From assembly GCA_947501555.1 (NCBI GenBank), contig CANMWG010000001.1:1984001-2048000 (forward strand): 64,000 nt of DNA. The letters run 5' to 3'. Source of the DNA: an uncultured Paracoccaceae bacterium (GTDB lineage Bacteria > Pseudomonadota > Alphaproteobacteria > Rhodobacterales > Rhodobacteraceae). Shown in pieces: positions 27,266 to 35,781 of this stretch. Positions within the stretch are counted from its first letter, which is position 1, and every line of letters starts with the position of its first letter. The notes beneath the pieces are model-generated. The model had not been told where the DNA came from. It did not search any database and was given only the letters and a program-made list of their open reading frames with translations. A program made the position numbers and the translations under genes.

Positions 27266-27789
27266 AGCGCGGCAAGGGCCGCCGCGACGGTCGTCTGCAA
27301 CGGTCCATCATTGGCGATGATAAGCGGGTTAAATTCTGGCGGCACATCGAAATCAGCCTGCGCCAATCGCCGCGCGACCTCTGCTGCATCTTCGCGCCCC
27401 CGGGCGGCAAGCCTGTCCGCCAACACCTGACGCGAAGCCGTCAACGAGATGACCGCGAAATTCGCATATCGAGCCTTTGCTGTCGCCAGACTGCGCCGCG
27501 ACAGGTTCGCCACCACATCGCGCCCTGCGGCCAATTCCGCATCCAGCGCAGCCGGAATGCCGTATTGCAACCCATGCGCAGGCCAATGCAGCGCAAATGC
27601 GCCCTCCGCCACCATGTTTGCGAAACGGGCATCATCGACGCCGTCAAAATCCTCGCCCCCCGCATCAGACGGTCGCGTGATCACGCGGCGCGCCAGCAAG
27701 ATACGCGGTTCCGCCGCTGCCATGGCGCGCATGACGCTGTCTTTGCCCACACCAGACGGGCCAACGACCGCGATGAAACGTCCGGTCAT
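27247..27789 (-). CDS. phnN: PhnN, ribose 1,5-bisphosphokinase
   Basis: 180 residues from the ATG at 27789, giving [20 protein letters not shown]; a longer frame adds 16 residues ahead of the P-loop. Guanylate-kinase-like fold with Walker [10 protein letters not shown]. PhnN phosphorylates ribose 1,5-bisphosphate to PRPP, the last step in recovering the sugar from C-P lyase. The start overlaps the phnL stop by four bases, so it is the last gene of the phnGHIJKLN operon. Confidence 0.93.
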   Translation of the reverse strand: MTGRFIAVVGPSGVGKDSVMRAMAAAEPRILLARRVITRPSDAGGEDFDGVDDARFANMVAEGAFALHWPAHGLQYGIPAALDAELAAGRDVVANLSRRSLATAKARYANFAVISLTASRQVLADRLAARGREDAAEVARRLAQADFDVPPEFNPLIIANDGPLQTTVAAALAALYPVSA

Positions 27790-28469
27790 GCAGCGGCCTG
27801 CGGGGTGAAGCCAGTGACGTCGATTTCCTTGTCGCAAACCCGCGCCCGCGCCGCATCATCGTGGAAAATCCCGATGATGGCAGCACCGCGCGCCTTGGCG
27901 GCTTCAATCATTTGCAACACAACCTCGCGGTTGGCTGCATCAAGGCTGGCTGTTGGTTCATCCAGCAGCATGGCCGGGTAATCATAGGCAAAGCCGCGCG
28001 CGATATTCACACGCTGTTGCTCCCCGCCCGAAAACGTCGTGGGGCTGAGCGCCCAAAGCCGTTCGGGGATATTCAGATTGGCAAGCAGGGTTTTCGCCCG
28101 CGCATGTGCCGCATCCCGGTCAGTGCCCGTGGCCAGCAAAGGCTCGGCCACGACATCCAATGTCGACACACGCGGCACGACCCGCAGGAATTGGCTGACA
28201 TAGCCCAGCACATGGCGGCGCAACTGCAAAATTTCGCGCGGTTCTGCCTGTGCCACATCCACATCGCCAATCATGATCCGGCCAGAGGCCGCCAGATAGT
28301 TCCCATAGATCATCCGCATCAGCGTGGATTTGCCCGCGCCCGAGGCACCCACAAGGGCCACACATTCGCCCGCAGCGACCTGCAAATTGGCCTCTGCCAT
28401 CACAGGAATGACTGCCGCCCCTTGGTTATGCAGCGTGAAGGATTTTGAGACGTTTTCGACGTTGATCAT
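27786..28469 (-). CDS. phnL: PhnL, ABC-type component of the C-P lyase system
   Basis: 227 residues from the ATG at 28469 ([11 protein letters not shown]). ABC ATPase-like with Walker [10 protein letters not shown], signature [13 protein letters not shown] and Walker [12 protein letters not shown]. PhnL works with PhnGHI in making the ribose-triphosphate phosphonate intermediate and is not a transporter subunit. It follows phnK after a 4-base gap. Typical length and order. Confidence 0.94.
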   Translation of the reverse strand: MINVENVSKSFTLHNQGAAVIPVMAEANLQVAAGECVALVGASGAGKSTLMRMIYGNYLAASGRIMIGDVDVAQAEPREILQLRRHVLGYVSQFLRVVPRVSTLDVVAEPLLATGTDRDAAHARAKTLLANLNIPERLWALSPTTFSGGEQQRVNIARGFAYDYPAMLLDEPTASLDAANREVVLQMIEAAKARGAAIIGIFHDDAARARVCDKEIDVTGFTPQAAA

Positions 28470-28473
28470 CGGT

Positions 28474-29244
28474 TCATACCTGCAAGACTGAGGAAACAAG
28501 AAGCTGGGTGTAGCCATGCTGTGGATCGTCCAGCACCTGATCAGTCAGGCCGGTTTCAACCACATGGCCGTCTTTCATGACCATCAACCGGTCGGCCAAC
28601 AAACGCACAACAGCCAAATCATGGGTGACGATAATCGCACTAAGGTTCATTTCCCGCACCAACCCGCGCAGCAAATCAAGCAGACGCGCCTGCACGCTGA
28701 CATCAAGGCCCCCGGTGGGTTCATCCATGAACACCAGACGCGGACCCGTCACCAGATTACGGGCGATCTGCAGGCGTTGTTGCATGCCCCCTGAAAAGGC
28801 GGTTGGCCGGTCATCGACGCGGTCTGCGCTAATCTCAACCCGGCCCAGCCAATCAGTGGCGCTATCCCTAATATCGCCATAGTGCCGCGCACCAACGGCC
28901 ATCAGCCGTTCACCCACATTGCCGCCGGCGCTGACGTTCATCCGCAGCCCGTCGCGCGCGTGTTGGTGCACAAAGGCCCAATCGGTGCGCGACAGCATGC
29001 GGCGTTCGGGTTCGGACATGGTGACCGTATCGCGCAACCCGTCGGTACGCGTATCGAAATTGACCTGGCCCTGATCTGGCGTCAGATGCCCTGCAAGGCA
29101 GTTTAGCAGCGTTGATTTGCCCGAGCCACTTTCGCCGACGATGCCCATAACCTCGCCGGGGTAAAGATCAAAGGACACGTCCTTGCACCCAATCCGGTGG
29201 CCGTAGAACTTTGCGATATCAGTAACTTGCAAAAGCGGTGTCAT
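28474..29244 (-). CDS. phnK: PhnK, ABC-type component of the C-P lyase core complex
   Basis: 256 residues from the ATG at 29244 ([15 protein letters not shown]); a longer frame upstream lies inside phnJ. Walker [10 protein letters not shown], signature [13 protein letters not shown], Walker [13 protein letters not shown]. PhnK binds the PhnGHIJ core. The start overlaps the phnJ stop by four bases (ATGA). Confidence 0.94.
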   Translation of the reverse strand: MTPLLQVTDIAKFYGHRIGCKDVSFDLYPGEVMGIVGESGSGKSTLLNCLAGHLTPDQGQVNFDTRTDGLRDTVTMSEPERRMLSRTDWAFVHQHARDGLRMNVSAGGNVGERLMAVGARHYGDIRDSATDWLGRVEISADRVDDRPTAFSGGMQQRLQIARNLVTGPRLVFMDEPTGGLDVSVQARLLDLLRGLVREMNLSAIIVTHDLAVVRLLADRLMVMKDGHVVETGLTDQVLDDPQHGYTQLLVSSVLQV

Positions 29245-30110
29245 GCTGCATCCCCCTGTGCTGGCACGCCTTGCGCGCCCACATGGCCGGCAGCGCGGCG
29301 ATTGGCGCAATAATCCGTATCCGAGCACATGAACATCCGCCCGCCTTCGTCGTCCACGATCAATTCGTCCAGATAGCTGTCAGTGGCCCCGCAAAGATCG
29401 CAGGCGCAATCAGCCTTTGAGGCCTCAAACGGGTAGTCTTCAAAATCGAGGCTGACGACTTGGGTATAAGGCGGGATCGCGTAGATGCGCTGTTCGCGCC
29501 CTGCCCCGAACAGTTGGATGCCGGCCATTTCCAGCTTGGGATTGTCGAACTTCGGAATGGGCGATGGGTCCATGACATAGCGCCCTTCCACCTTCACCGG
29601 ATAGGCATATGAAGTCGCAATCGCCCCATGCTGGCTGATGTCCTCATACAGTTTCACATGCATCAGCCCGTATTCTTCGAGGCTGTGCATCTTACGGGTT
29701 TCGACCTCGGAGGGTTCCAGAAACCGCAGCGGTTCGGGGATCGGCACCTGATAGACCAAGATCTGATCATCCCGCAGCGATTGTTCGGGGATGCGGTGGC
29801 GGGTTTGAATCACGCTGGCCTCGGTCGTGGCCTCGGTCACGGCAACGCCTGCCGTCTTTTCAAAGAACCGCCGGATCGAGACCGCGTTGGTTGTGTCATC
29901 TGCCCCTTGGTCGATGACTTTGAACGTATCCTCCGGCGTCAGCACAGCGGCTGAAACCTGGACGCCGCCCGTACCCCAGCCGTAAGGCATCGGCATTTCG
30001 CGGCTGGCGAACGGGACCTGATAGCCGGGGATCGCCAGACCTTTCAAGATGGCCCGTCGGATCATCCGTTTGGTCTGCTCGTCCAGATAGGCAAAGTTGT
30101 AATCCGTCAT
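29241..30110 (-). CDS. phnJ: PhnJ, carbon-phosphorus lyase (radical SAM enzyme)
   Basis: 289 residues. PhnJ cleaves the C-P bond using a 4Fe-4S cluster and S-adenosylmethionine. The family cysteine pattern CxxC-x21-C-x5-C is intact: Cys237, Cys240, Cys262 and Cys268, with an extra Cys235. The remaining sequence (PMPYGWGTGGVQVSAAVL) is highly conserved. A 375-base gap separates it from phnI upstream; that gap carries a reverse-oriented small ORF, which is unusual for this operon. Confidence 0.96.
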   Translation of the reverse strand: MTDYNFAYLDEQTKRMIRRAILKGLAIPGYQVPFASREMPMPYGWGTGGVQVSAAVLTPEDTFKVIDQGADDTTNAVSIRRFFEKTAGVAVTEATTEASVIQTRHRIPEQSLRDDQILVYQVPIPEPLRFLEPSEVETRKMHSLEEYGLMHVKLYEDISQHGAIATSYAYPVKVEGRYVMDPSPIPKFDNPKLEMAGIQLFGAGREQRIYAIPPYTQVVSLDFEDYPFEASKADCACDLCGATDSYLDELIVDDEGGRMFMCSDTDYCANRRAAGHVGAQGVPAQGDAA

Positions 30111-30165
30111 TGCGTACCTATATTATTGGGCGGCGGGGGCCGCGATTTAAGGGAAGGATTTCAAG

Positions 30166-30477
30166 ATGATGGGCAGCGGAAATTGCACGGAAGTCATCAA
30201 TATTTTTCAATGGGCCGTCTTTGGCGCGGATGGGGCCTGCATCAACATTGGCATGCAATCGGTGGTGGGCGCAGTGATCGCCTTTTTGGTGGCTGTGACA
30301 GCCTTGCAGTTGATTGCCCGACGCCTCTGGCGCCACCGGCGCGGCATTGTGCAATTTATCATCGCGATACCGTTTCTGATAGTCGAAGGTCTGCGCAAAT
30401 CCCCTGCGCCCGACGACCGCCCAGCCGATGGTGACCAAGACACCGACAGCGGACCTGTGCGCGACAGCCGGTTCTAG
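30166..30477 (+). CDS. Small putative membrane protein inside the phn operon, opposite strand
   Basis: 103 residues with a GGAAGG box about nine bases before the ATG. It contains one or two hydrophobic stretches (SVVGAVIAFLVAVTALQLIA and IVQFIIAIPFLIVEGL) separated by basic residues (RRLWRHRRG), then an acidic polar tail, so a small inner-membrane protein with a cytoplasmic tail is plausible. It fills the otherwise empty gap between phnI and phnJ, on the opposite strand. I recognise no family. It could be a spurious frame, but the ribosome site and membrane pattern favour a real gene. Confidence 0.5.
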   Translation: MMGSGNCTEVINIFQWAVFGADGACINIGMQSVVGAVIAFLVAVTALQLIARRLWRHRRGIVQFIIAIPFLIVEGLRKSPAPDDRPADGDQDTDSGPVRDSRF

Positions 30478-30485
30478 CAGGCCTA

Positions 30486-31568
30486 TCATTCCGCTGCCTC
30501 TTGTAAATCCTGGGCCTCACGGCGCAGTTTGCGGATCAGTTCCAACTCGGCTTGAAAATCGACGTAATGAGGGAGTTTGATGTGCTCCAGAAAGCCCGTC
30601 GCCTGAATATTATCGGCGTGGTAAAGCACAAATTCTTCGTCTTGCGCGGGTGCGCCAACATTATCTTCGCCAAGTTCTTTCCAGCGCAACGCCCGATCCA
30701 CGAGCGCCATGGAAATCGCCTTGCGCTCGGTCATGCCAAACACCAGCCCATAGCCACGGGTAAACTGGGGGGGTTCGGTTTTGGAACCTTTGAACTGGTT
30801 CACCGTCTCGCATTCGGTCAGGGTGATTTCCCCGATGTCGATGGCAAAACCCAATTCGGGGATGTCCATTTCTACATCTACGGTCCCAATGCGCAGCTCA
30901 GCCACAAAGGCGTGGTTGCGCGCATAGCCCCGCTGGGTGGAATAGGCCATGCCGAGGATAAAACCCTCATCCCCACGGGTCAGCGATTGCAGCCGCAACG
31001 CCCGGTCGGCGGGTAATTCCAACGGTGTGCGGGTCAGATCGGGGGGTGTGTCGTCGCCCTGGACCTCGTTTTGGATCAGATCCTCGCGATCCAGAAATTC
31101 CATGATATGCGGCGTTGGGGCTTGGCTGGCCTCAGCCTCGACGCCCTCGGGTACTTCGCCATCTGCGGCCAGTTTAAAATCCAACAGCCGATGTGTGTAG
31201 TCAAAGGTCGGCCCGAGAACCTGCCCACCGGGGGCATCCTTAAAGGTGGCCGAGACGCGCCGGTCACAGGCCATCGCATCAGTATCGACGGGATTAGACC
31301 CACCGAAACGCGGTAGGGTCGTCCGGTAGGCGCGGATCAGAAAGATCGCCTCAATCAGGTCACCGCGCGCTTGTTTGATCGCAAGTGCGGCCAAATCAGG
31401 ATCGTAAAGTGACCCTTCGGCCATCACCCGGTTCACTGATAGCGCCAGTTGTTCGCGGATTTGAGCCACGGACAGTTCCGGCACGGCAGGATCGCCCCGC
31501 CGCTCTTCGGCAAGCCAGGCATGGGCATTGTCGATGGCTTTTTCGCCACCCTTTACAGCAACATACAT
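30486..31568 (-). CDS. phnI: PhnI, C-P lyase core subunit
   Basis: 360 residues, typical PhnI length, beginning MYVAVKGGEKAIDNAH. PhnI with PhnG, H and L links the phosphonate to C1 of ribose in ATP. Conserved segments include ACDRRVSATFKDAPGGQ and GYARNHAFVAELRIG. The start touches the phnH stop by one base. Confidence 0.96.
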   Translation of the reverse strand: MYVAVKGGEKAIDNAHAWLAEERRGDPAVPELSVAQIREQLALSVNRVMAEGSLYDPDLAALAIKQARGDLIEAIFLIRAYRTTLPRFGGSNPVDTDAMACDRRVSATFKDAPGGQVLGPTFDYTHRLLDFKLAADGEVPEGVEAEASQAPTPHIMEFLDREDLIQNEVQGDDTPPDLTRTPLELPADRALRLQSLTRGDEGFILGMAYSTQRGYARNHAFVAELRIGTVDVEMDIPELGFAIDIGEITLTECETVNQFKGSKTEPPQFTRGYGLVFGMTERKAISMALVDRALRWKELGEDNVGAPAQDEEFVLYHADNIQATGFLEHIKLPHYVDFQAELELIRKLRREAQDLQEAAE

Positions 31569-32128
31569 CAGGACACCTTTGTTGTACGTGGCAAGGCCGC
31601 TAGGCGGCGCTGGCAGGTGAAAATGAAATCGTGGCCCAGCGGAAACAAGGCCGCGTTGGCCTGAAACGTCGCGGTTTCGGGCAGGTTGAGCGCCGCCTTG
31701 TCCTTGATCCCCGGCCCTTGCAGCACGGCCCCTTGCGCCTGCAAATCGGGGTGTTCTACGATCAATGTCACCGACCGGTCGGGGTATTCAGAGGTCCCGA
31801 TTGCAAACCCATCTGTTGGCAATTCATCCCAAGGCCCCAGCGCGAATTGTGCATCCGCAGCCGCACAGATCGGCGCGCCGGTGTGAAAGGTGATCCAGGC
31901 CCGCACTTCGGCTGTGTCGCAGGCGGGGCTGAGATAAATTGGCGTTTCCGGATCGCAAAGCGTCAGCAGCACAACACCAGCAGCGACCGACAGAGGTGCG
32001 GGCGGGGCTGCCCCATCGACATCCGCAATCACGCCTGGGCGTGCCATCGCATTCATAATCTGGCGAAACGCGCGCGCACCATCCCTTGGCACATCTGCAA
32101 AACCACCTTCGAGCGTCGCTGCCTGCAT
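31568..32128 (-). CDS. phnH: PhnH, C-P lyase core subunit
   Basis: 186 residues. Structural subunit of the PhnGHIJ core complex. Begins MQAATLEGGFADVPRDGARAF, with the family-typical RQIMNAMARPG. It overlaps phnG and phnI by one base at each end, so the three are translationally coupled. Confidence 0.94.
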   Translation of the reverse strand: MQAATLEGGFADVPRDGARAFRQIMNAMARPGVIADVDGAAPPAPLSVAAGVVLLTLCDPETPIYLSPACDTAEVRAWITFHTGAPICAAADAQFALGPWDELPTDGFAIGTSEYPDRSVTLIVEHPDLQAQGAVLQGPGIKDKAALNLPETATFQANAALFPLGHDFIFTCQRRLAALPRTTKVS

Positions 32129-32583
32129 CAGTCTTCTCCGCGCACCATTGTGAAAAAATCGACCTTGGTTGCCGCAGCTTTGGCACTGCGGGTGGTCTTT
32201 TTGGTTGCAGCTGCCTTGCGCAAAGGCGCGAGGATTTGCGCGTCAATCGCGTCAGCCGATCCCGTTTGCATGAGCCCATCAACAAGGGCTGCAACACGCG
32301 CTTTTTCTTTGTCGCGCCCTTGCACATAGGCGTGCCCCACCGTCCCGTCGGACAGTTTGACCGAACAGCGCGTCACCGTCATTTCGCCAAGATTAAAAGG
32401 CGCACCAACCGCACCTGCGCGCCCCCGCACCATCACGCCACCAATCTCGGGTGCGCGCAGCAAGCTGTGGTCGGGCGCAAGCCCTGATGCGGTCCAAAGC
32501 TGGGCCAGATCATCTGCCGGGGCTTTGGCCAAGAGGCCCATCCAGGCCTTTCGTGCAGCGTTCGGGTCAACCATCACGTTCAT
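32128..32583 (-). CDS. phnG: PhnG, C-P lyase core subunit
   Basis: 151 residues. First gene of the operon; contains the NLGEMTVTRCSVKL and VGHAYVQGRDKEKA segments conserved in PhnG. It is divergent from phnF with 105 bases between the starts, a region that holds an inverted repeat suited to a GntR-type repressor. Confidence 0.93.
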   Translation of the reverse strand: MNVMVDPNAARKAWMGLLAKAPADDLAQLWTASGLAPDHSLLRAPEIGGVMVRGRAGAVGAPFNLGEMTVTRCSVKLSDGTVGHAYVQGRDKEKARVAALVDGLMQTGSADAIDAQILAPLRKAAATKKTTRSAKAAATKVDFFTMVRGED

Positions 32584-32597
32584 TTAGACACCTTGCG

Positions 32598-32631
32598 GAT
32601 TTGTCGGAATAAATATACAACTAGACAAATC
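32598..32631. promoter_or_regulatory. Inverted repeat in the phnG-phnF gap, candidate PhnF operator
   Basis: GATTTGTC (32598-32605) and GACAAATC (32624-32631) form a perfect 8-base inverted repeat with 18 bases between, centred in the divergent promoter region. A TAGACA word occurs twice, at 32585 and 32622. HutC-type GntR regulators such as PhnF bind palindromes in such positions; the assignment is inferred. Confidence 0.45.
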
Positions 32632-32688
32632 TTAACGTGAGTCCCCGGCGGCTTGCAATCCCTCGCAATGTGAAATTTTCGTAACATC

Positions 32689-33408
32689 ATGGCCCGCACC
32701 GCAATTTGGACATCGATCAACACTGCCCTGACCACCGATATCGCTGAAGGACGCTATGGCCCCGGGGACAAGCTGCCAACCGAGGCAACCTTGGCCGCGC
32801 GTTTCGGGGTCAATCGACACACGGTGCGCCGGGCACTCGCCGCAATGGCCGAAAGCGGCTTGGTCCATGCGCGCCGGGGGGCCGGCGTGTTCGTGGCGCA
32901 GACCCCCACGGATTACCCGATCGGGCGGCGGGTCCGGTTCCACCAGAACCTCGCCGCCGCTGGCCGCGCACCGGCCAAGGAAATCCTTTCCTTGGAAACC
33001 CGCACCGCCGATACGCGCGAGATCGAAGCGCTTGAGCTGACAAAAGGGGCAGAGGTGCATGTCTATGAGGGTCTTTCCCTCGCAGATGATGCGCCGATTG
33101 CACTGTTTCGCAGCGTCTTTCCCGCCGCACGGTTCCCAGGCCTATTGGCCGATCTTGACGAAACCCTGTCCGTCACCGCGGCGCTTAATCGGCATGGGGT
33201 GACCGACTACACCAGATCTTCCACCCGATTGACAGCAAAGCTGGCCAATGCCACCCAAGCACTGCACCTTCGTATTATCGAGGGCGCGCCCATCTTGCGT
33301 ACCGTGGGGATCAATATCGACACATCTGGCGTGCCTATTGAATATGGGCATACGTGGTTTGCGGGGGACCGGGTGACACTGACCGTCAGCGACTTGTCGG
33401 AAATGTAG
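32689..33408 (+). CDS. phnF: PhnF, GntR/HutC-family regulator of phosphonate genes
   Basis: 239 residues. N-terminal winged helix (about residues 5-70: DKLPTEATLAARFGVNRHTVRRALAAM) and a C-terminal UTRA ligand domain. It is divergent from phnG and is the natural local repressor of the phn operon. A phosphate-starvation (Pho) control layer is usual for phn genes, but I saw no convincing Pho box. Confidence 0.9.
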   Translation: MARTAIWTSINTALTTDIAEGRYGPGDKLPTEATLAARFGVNRHTVRRALAAMAESGLVHARRGAGVFVAQTPTDYPIGRRVRFHQNLAAAGRAPAKEILSLETRTADTREIEALELTKGAEVHVYEGLSLADDAPIALFRSVFPAARFPGLLADLDETLSVTAALNRHGVTDYTRSSTRLTAKLANATQALHLRIIEGAPILRTVGINIDTSGVPIEYGHTWFAGDRVTLTVSDLSEM

Positions 33409-33560
33409 CGACTTCATAGAATTGTGTGGGCCGCGCGGGTCAATGTGCCCGACAGCAGACAAGCCCTGTCACAGGCTGGCTGGGGCACAACCAAGATGGC
33501 ATCGGCTTCAGAGAGCGCGCGACTTTCTCGGGCAAAGGGATCGCTGCGTCATCAAGAATT

Positions 33561-34517
33561 TCAGATATCCAAGACAAGCGTGCCTTTGCCCCGTGAACAA
33601 CACACACAAATCTGATCAGCGTCTTCGCGTTCTTCTTCGGTCAGGAACTGATCGCGGTGGTCTATTTCGCCTTCAATCACGTCGGTGATGCAGGTCCCAC
33701 AGACCCCCTCTTCGCATTTCACCTCGATCTCGACGCCTGCGCGTGCCAGCGCTTTGGCGATTGTATCATCGGACCCGACGGTCACTGTGATCCCGCTTGC
33801 CACACATTCGACGTCAAAGCTGTCCCCCTCAAGTGAAACATCCGCCGAGAAATATTCGCGGTGGATGTTGGCCGCCTGATGGCCCGCAGCCTCGGCATCT
33901 GAAATGACCCAGTCCATGAAGCCTTGTGGACCACAGACGTAAAGATGCGTCACGCTGTCTGGTGCAGGCAGATCCCGCTGCAGATCAAGCCGCTGCGTGT
34001 CATCTTCGTCATCGAAGTGATAGACGACCCGTTCGGCAAAGCCCGCGCCAACCAGCATGTCTTGGAACGCGGTGACCTCTTTGCCTCTTGTGCAGTAATG
34101 CAGGATGAAGTCCTTACCCAAGCTGTGCAGGCGTTGGGCCATGGCGATCATGGGTGTCACGCCGATCCCGCCTGCGATCAGGACGGTTTCGGTCGCCGTT
34201 TCATTCAGCGGGAAGTGATTGCGCGGCCCAGTGATGCAAAGTGTGGCATCCGGTTGCGCAAGACGGTGCATAGCTGTGGACCCACCGCGCGACTGCGGGT
34301 CCTTGAGCACCCCGATCTCGTAGAAACCCGTTTCCGCCGGGTCTGAGCACAGCGAATATTGCCGCCAAAGATCGACATCCGGCAGATAGATATCCAGATG
34401 CGCCCCTGCCTCAAACGGGGGCAGTGCCCCGCCGTCTTGAGGCCGAAGTCGGATCCGTGCGATGTCGCCACGATCATCAATCCGGCTGGTGACAATATAG
34501 TTTTTCTGGTCTGTCAT
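33561..34517 (-). CDS. Ferredoxin reductase-like oxidoreductase (IacF-like)
   Basis: 318 residues from the ATG at 34517, preceded by a GAGG box. Phthalate dioxygenase reductase type: FAD-binding barrel with RQYSLCSDP, NAD domain with GGIGVTPMIAMAQRL, and a C-terminal plant-type 2Fe-2S domain with CEEGVCGTC and a later Cys in ICVCCSR. It would pass electrons from NADH to the Rieske oxygenase encoded upstream in the same operon. In iac clusters for indole-3-acetate breakdown the same place is taken by iacF. Last gene of the operon. Confidence 0.85.
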   Translation of the reverse strand: MTDQKNYIVTSRIDDRGDIARIRLRPQDGGALPPFEAGAHLDIYLPDVDLWRQYSLCSDPAETGFYEIGVLKDPQSRGGSTAMHRLAQPDATLCITGPRNHFPLNETATETVLIAGGIGVTPMIAMAQRLHSLGKDFILHYCTRGKEVTAFQDMLVGAGFAERVVYHFDDEDDTQRLDLQRDLPAPDSVTHLYVCGPQGFMDWVISDAEAAGHQAANIHREYFSADVSLEGDSFDVECVASGITVTVGSDDTIAKALARAGVEIEVKCEEGVCGTCITDVIEGEIDHRDQFLTEEEREDADQICVCCSRGKGTLVLDI

Positions 34518-34525
34518 CATCTGCC

Positions 34526-35287
34526 TCACCGCATGAAGAGCCCGCCGTTCACATCCCAGCACGCCCCCGTCACAAAGGCCGACCGAGGTGCGCAGAGCAT
34601 GGCGACAAGTTCGGCGACAAAAACAGGGTCACCCAATTGGCCCGCTGGTATATTGCCGATGGCCGCATCGATGTTATCCCCCAGAACCGCGCGGACCATT
34701 GGCGTGTCCATCGGCCCCGGCGCGATAGCGTTGCAGGTGATCCCAAAAGGGGCTAGATCGCGGGCGAAAACCTTGGTCAGCGTCAAGATTGCCCCTTTGG
34801 ATGCCGCATAATGCGCCCCGGTTGCGGTGCCACCGTTTTGCCCGGCAAGGGATGCCAGATTGACGATACGCCCGTAGGATTGCGCCTTGAAGTGCCGCCC
34901 GAAGACCTGACAGCCGGTAAAAGTTCCGCCTGCGTTTGTGGCCAGGATATCGTTGAAATCTGCTGGATCGATGTCCAGCAGCGGTTGCACGGCGGTGCGC
35001 GCTGCGTTGTTGACCAGCACCTCGACCGATCCAAATCGCGCCACGCATTCATCCAGCACACGCTGCCAATCATCGGGTTTGCTAACGTCCAGCGTGGCGG
35101 TCACACTGGTGGCGCCGGCCAGATCAAGCTCTGACGCCAATGCGGCGGCCTCAGGCCCCGGGTCCACATCGGTGATGATCACCCGAAACCCGGCCTTATG
35201 CAGCGCCCGGCACACCTCGGCCCCGAAGCCGCGTGCGCCACCTGTTACCACGGCGGTTTGTATCTTTTCAGGCAAGGGGGCTGCCAT
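34526..35287 (-). CDS. Short-chain dehydrogenase (IacE-like)
   Basis: 253 residues. Classical SDR: cofactor motif TGGARGFG near the N-terminus, NNAA at the core, and the catalytic Ser-Tyr-Lys with YAASKG. It lies 8 bases upstream of the reductase and its start overlaps the beta-subunit stop by one base. By operon order it corresponds to iacE. The exact substrate is not shown by the sequence. Confidence 0.85.
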   Translation of the reverse strand: MAAPLPEKIQTAVVTGGARGFGAEVCRALHKAGFRVIITDVDPGPEAAALASELDLAGATSVTATLDVSKPDDWQRVLDECVARFGSVEVLVNNAARTAVQPLLDIDPADFNDILATNAGGTFTGCQVFGRHFKAQSYGRIVNLASLAGQNGGTATGAHYAASKGAILTLTKVFARDLAPFGITCNAIAPGPMDTPMVRAVLGDNIDAAIGNIPAGQLGDPVFVAELVAMLCAPRSAFVTGACWDVNGGLFMR

Positions 35288-35781
35288 CAGAACAAATAGC
35301 TGAACGAATTCAGCATCCCGTCAGAGTTCAACAACCGGGCGATCTTACGGTCGATTTTGAAGCCACCGTCGGTTTTGCGCAGCCTGTAGGACAGGTTTGC
35401 AGCCCAGGTGCGTTGACGTCCAAATTTATCCTCGATCAGATGTTCGGCCGCGCGCAGGGTGATCATATCCCCCTCGGCGCTTTCAATCGCAATGCGGCTG
35501 ACCGTCCGGATTGTGTCAGCAGCGGGTGCCGATGAGATCGAAAACCCGCGTTTGAACCGGTCGATCCGCATCCGCCGCATTTTATCGTTATCATAGCAGA
35601 GGTTCAGTTGATTTTCGTAATCGTCGCCTTCGCCAATAGGCAGGATATAGACCCCGTCTTCGATCCACAAATCAAGCCAGGTGTCATAGTCTTTGCGGTC
35701 CAGGATGTCGGCCTCATGCCATAGGAATTCGGTCACATCCCAAAGCAGGGTGCGGGGATCGATTTTGCTGTGCTCTGTCAC
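35287..35781 (-). CDS. Ring-hydroxylating dioxygenase beta subunit (IacD-like)
   Basis: 164 residues from a GTG at 35781. This start is preferred because a GGAGGT box (35788-35793 on the plus strand) lies six bases upstream and it overlaps the alpha-subunit stop as GTGA; an ATG at 35814 would reach 37 bases into the alpha gene. NTF2-like fold, with the WHEADILDRKDYDTWLDLW opening of dioxygenase small subunits. It has a structural role beside the Rieske alpha subunit. Confidence 0.87.
   Translation of the reverse strand: MTEHSKIDPRTLLWDVTEFLWHEADILDRKDYDTWLDLWIEDGVYILPIGEGDDYENQLNLCYDNDKMRRMRIDRFKRGFSISSAPAADTIRTVSRIAIESAEGDMITLRAAEHLIEDKFGRQRTWAANLSYRLRKTDGGFKIDRKIARLLNSDGMLNSFSYLF

Noticed and set aside
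32656..32686. Possible Pho box before phnF
   Set aside because: Two loose 7-base repeats were seen, but they fit the consensus too poorly to report as a feature.
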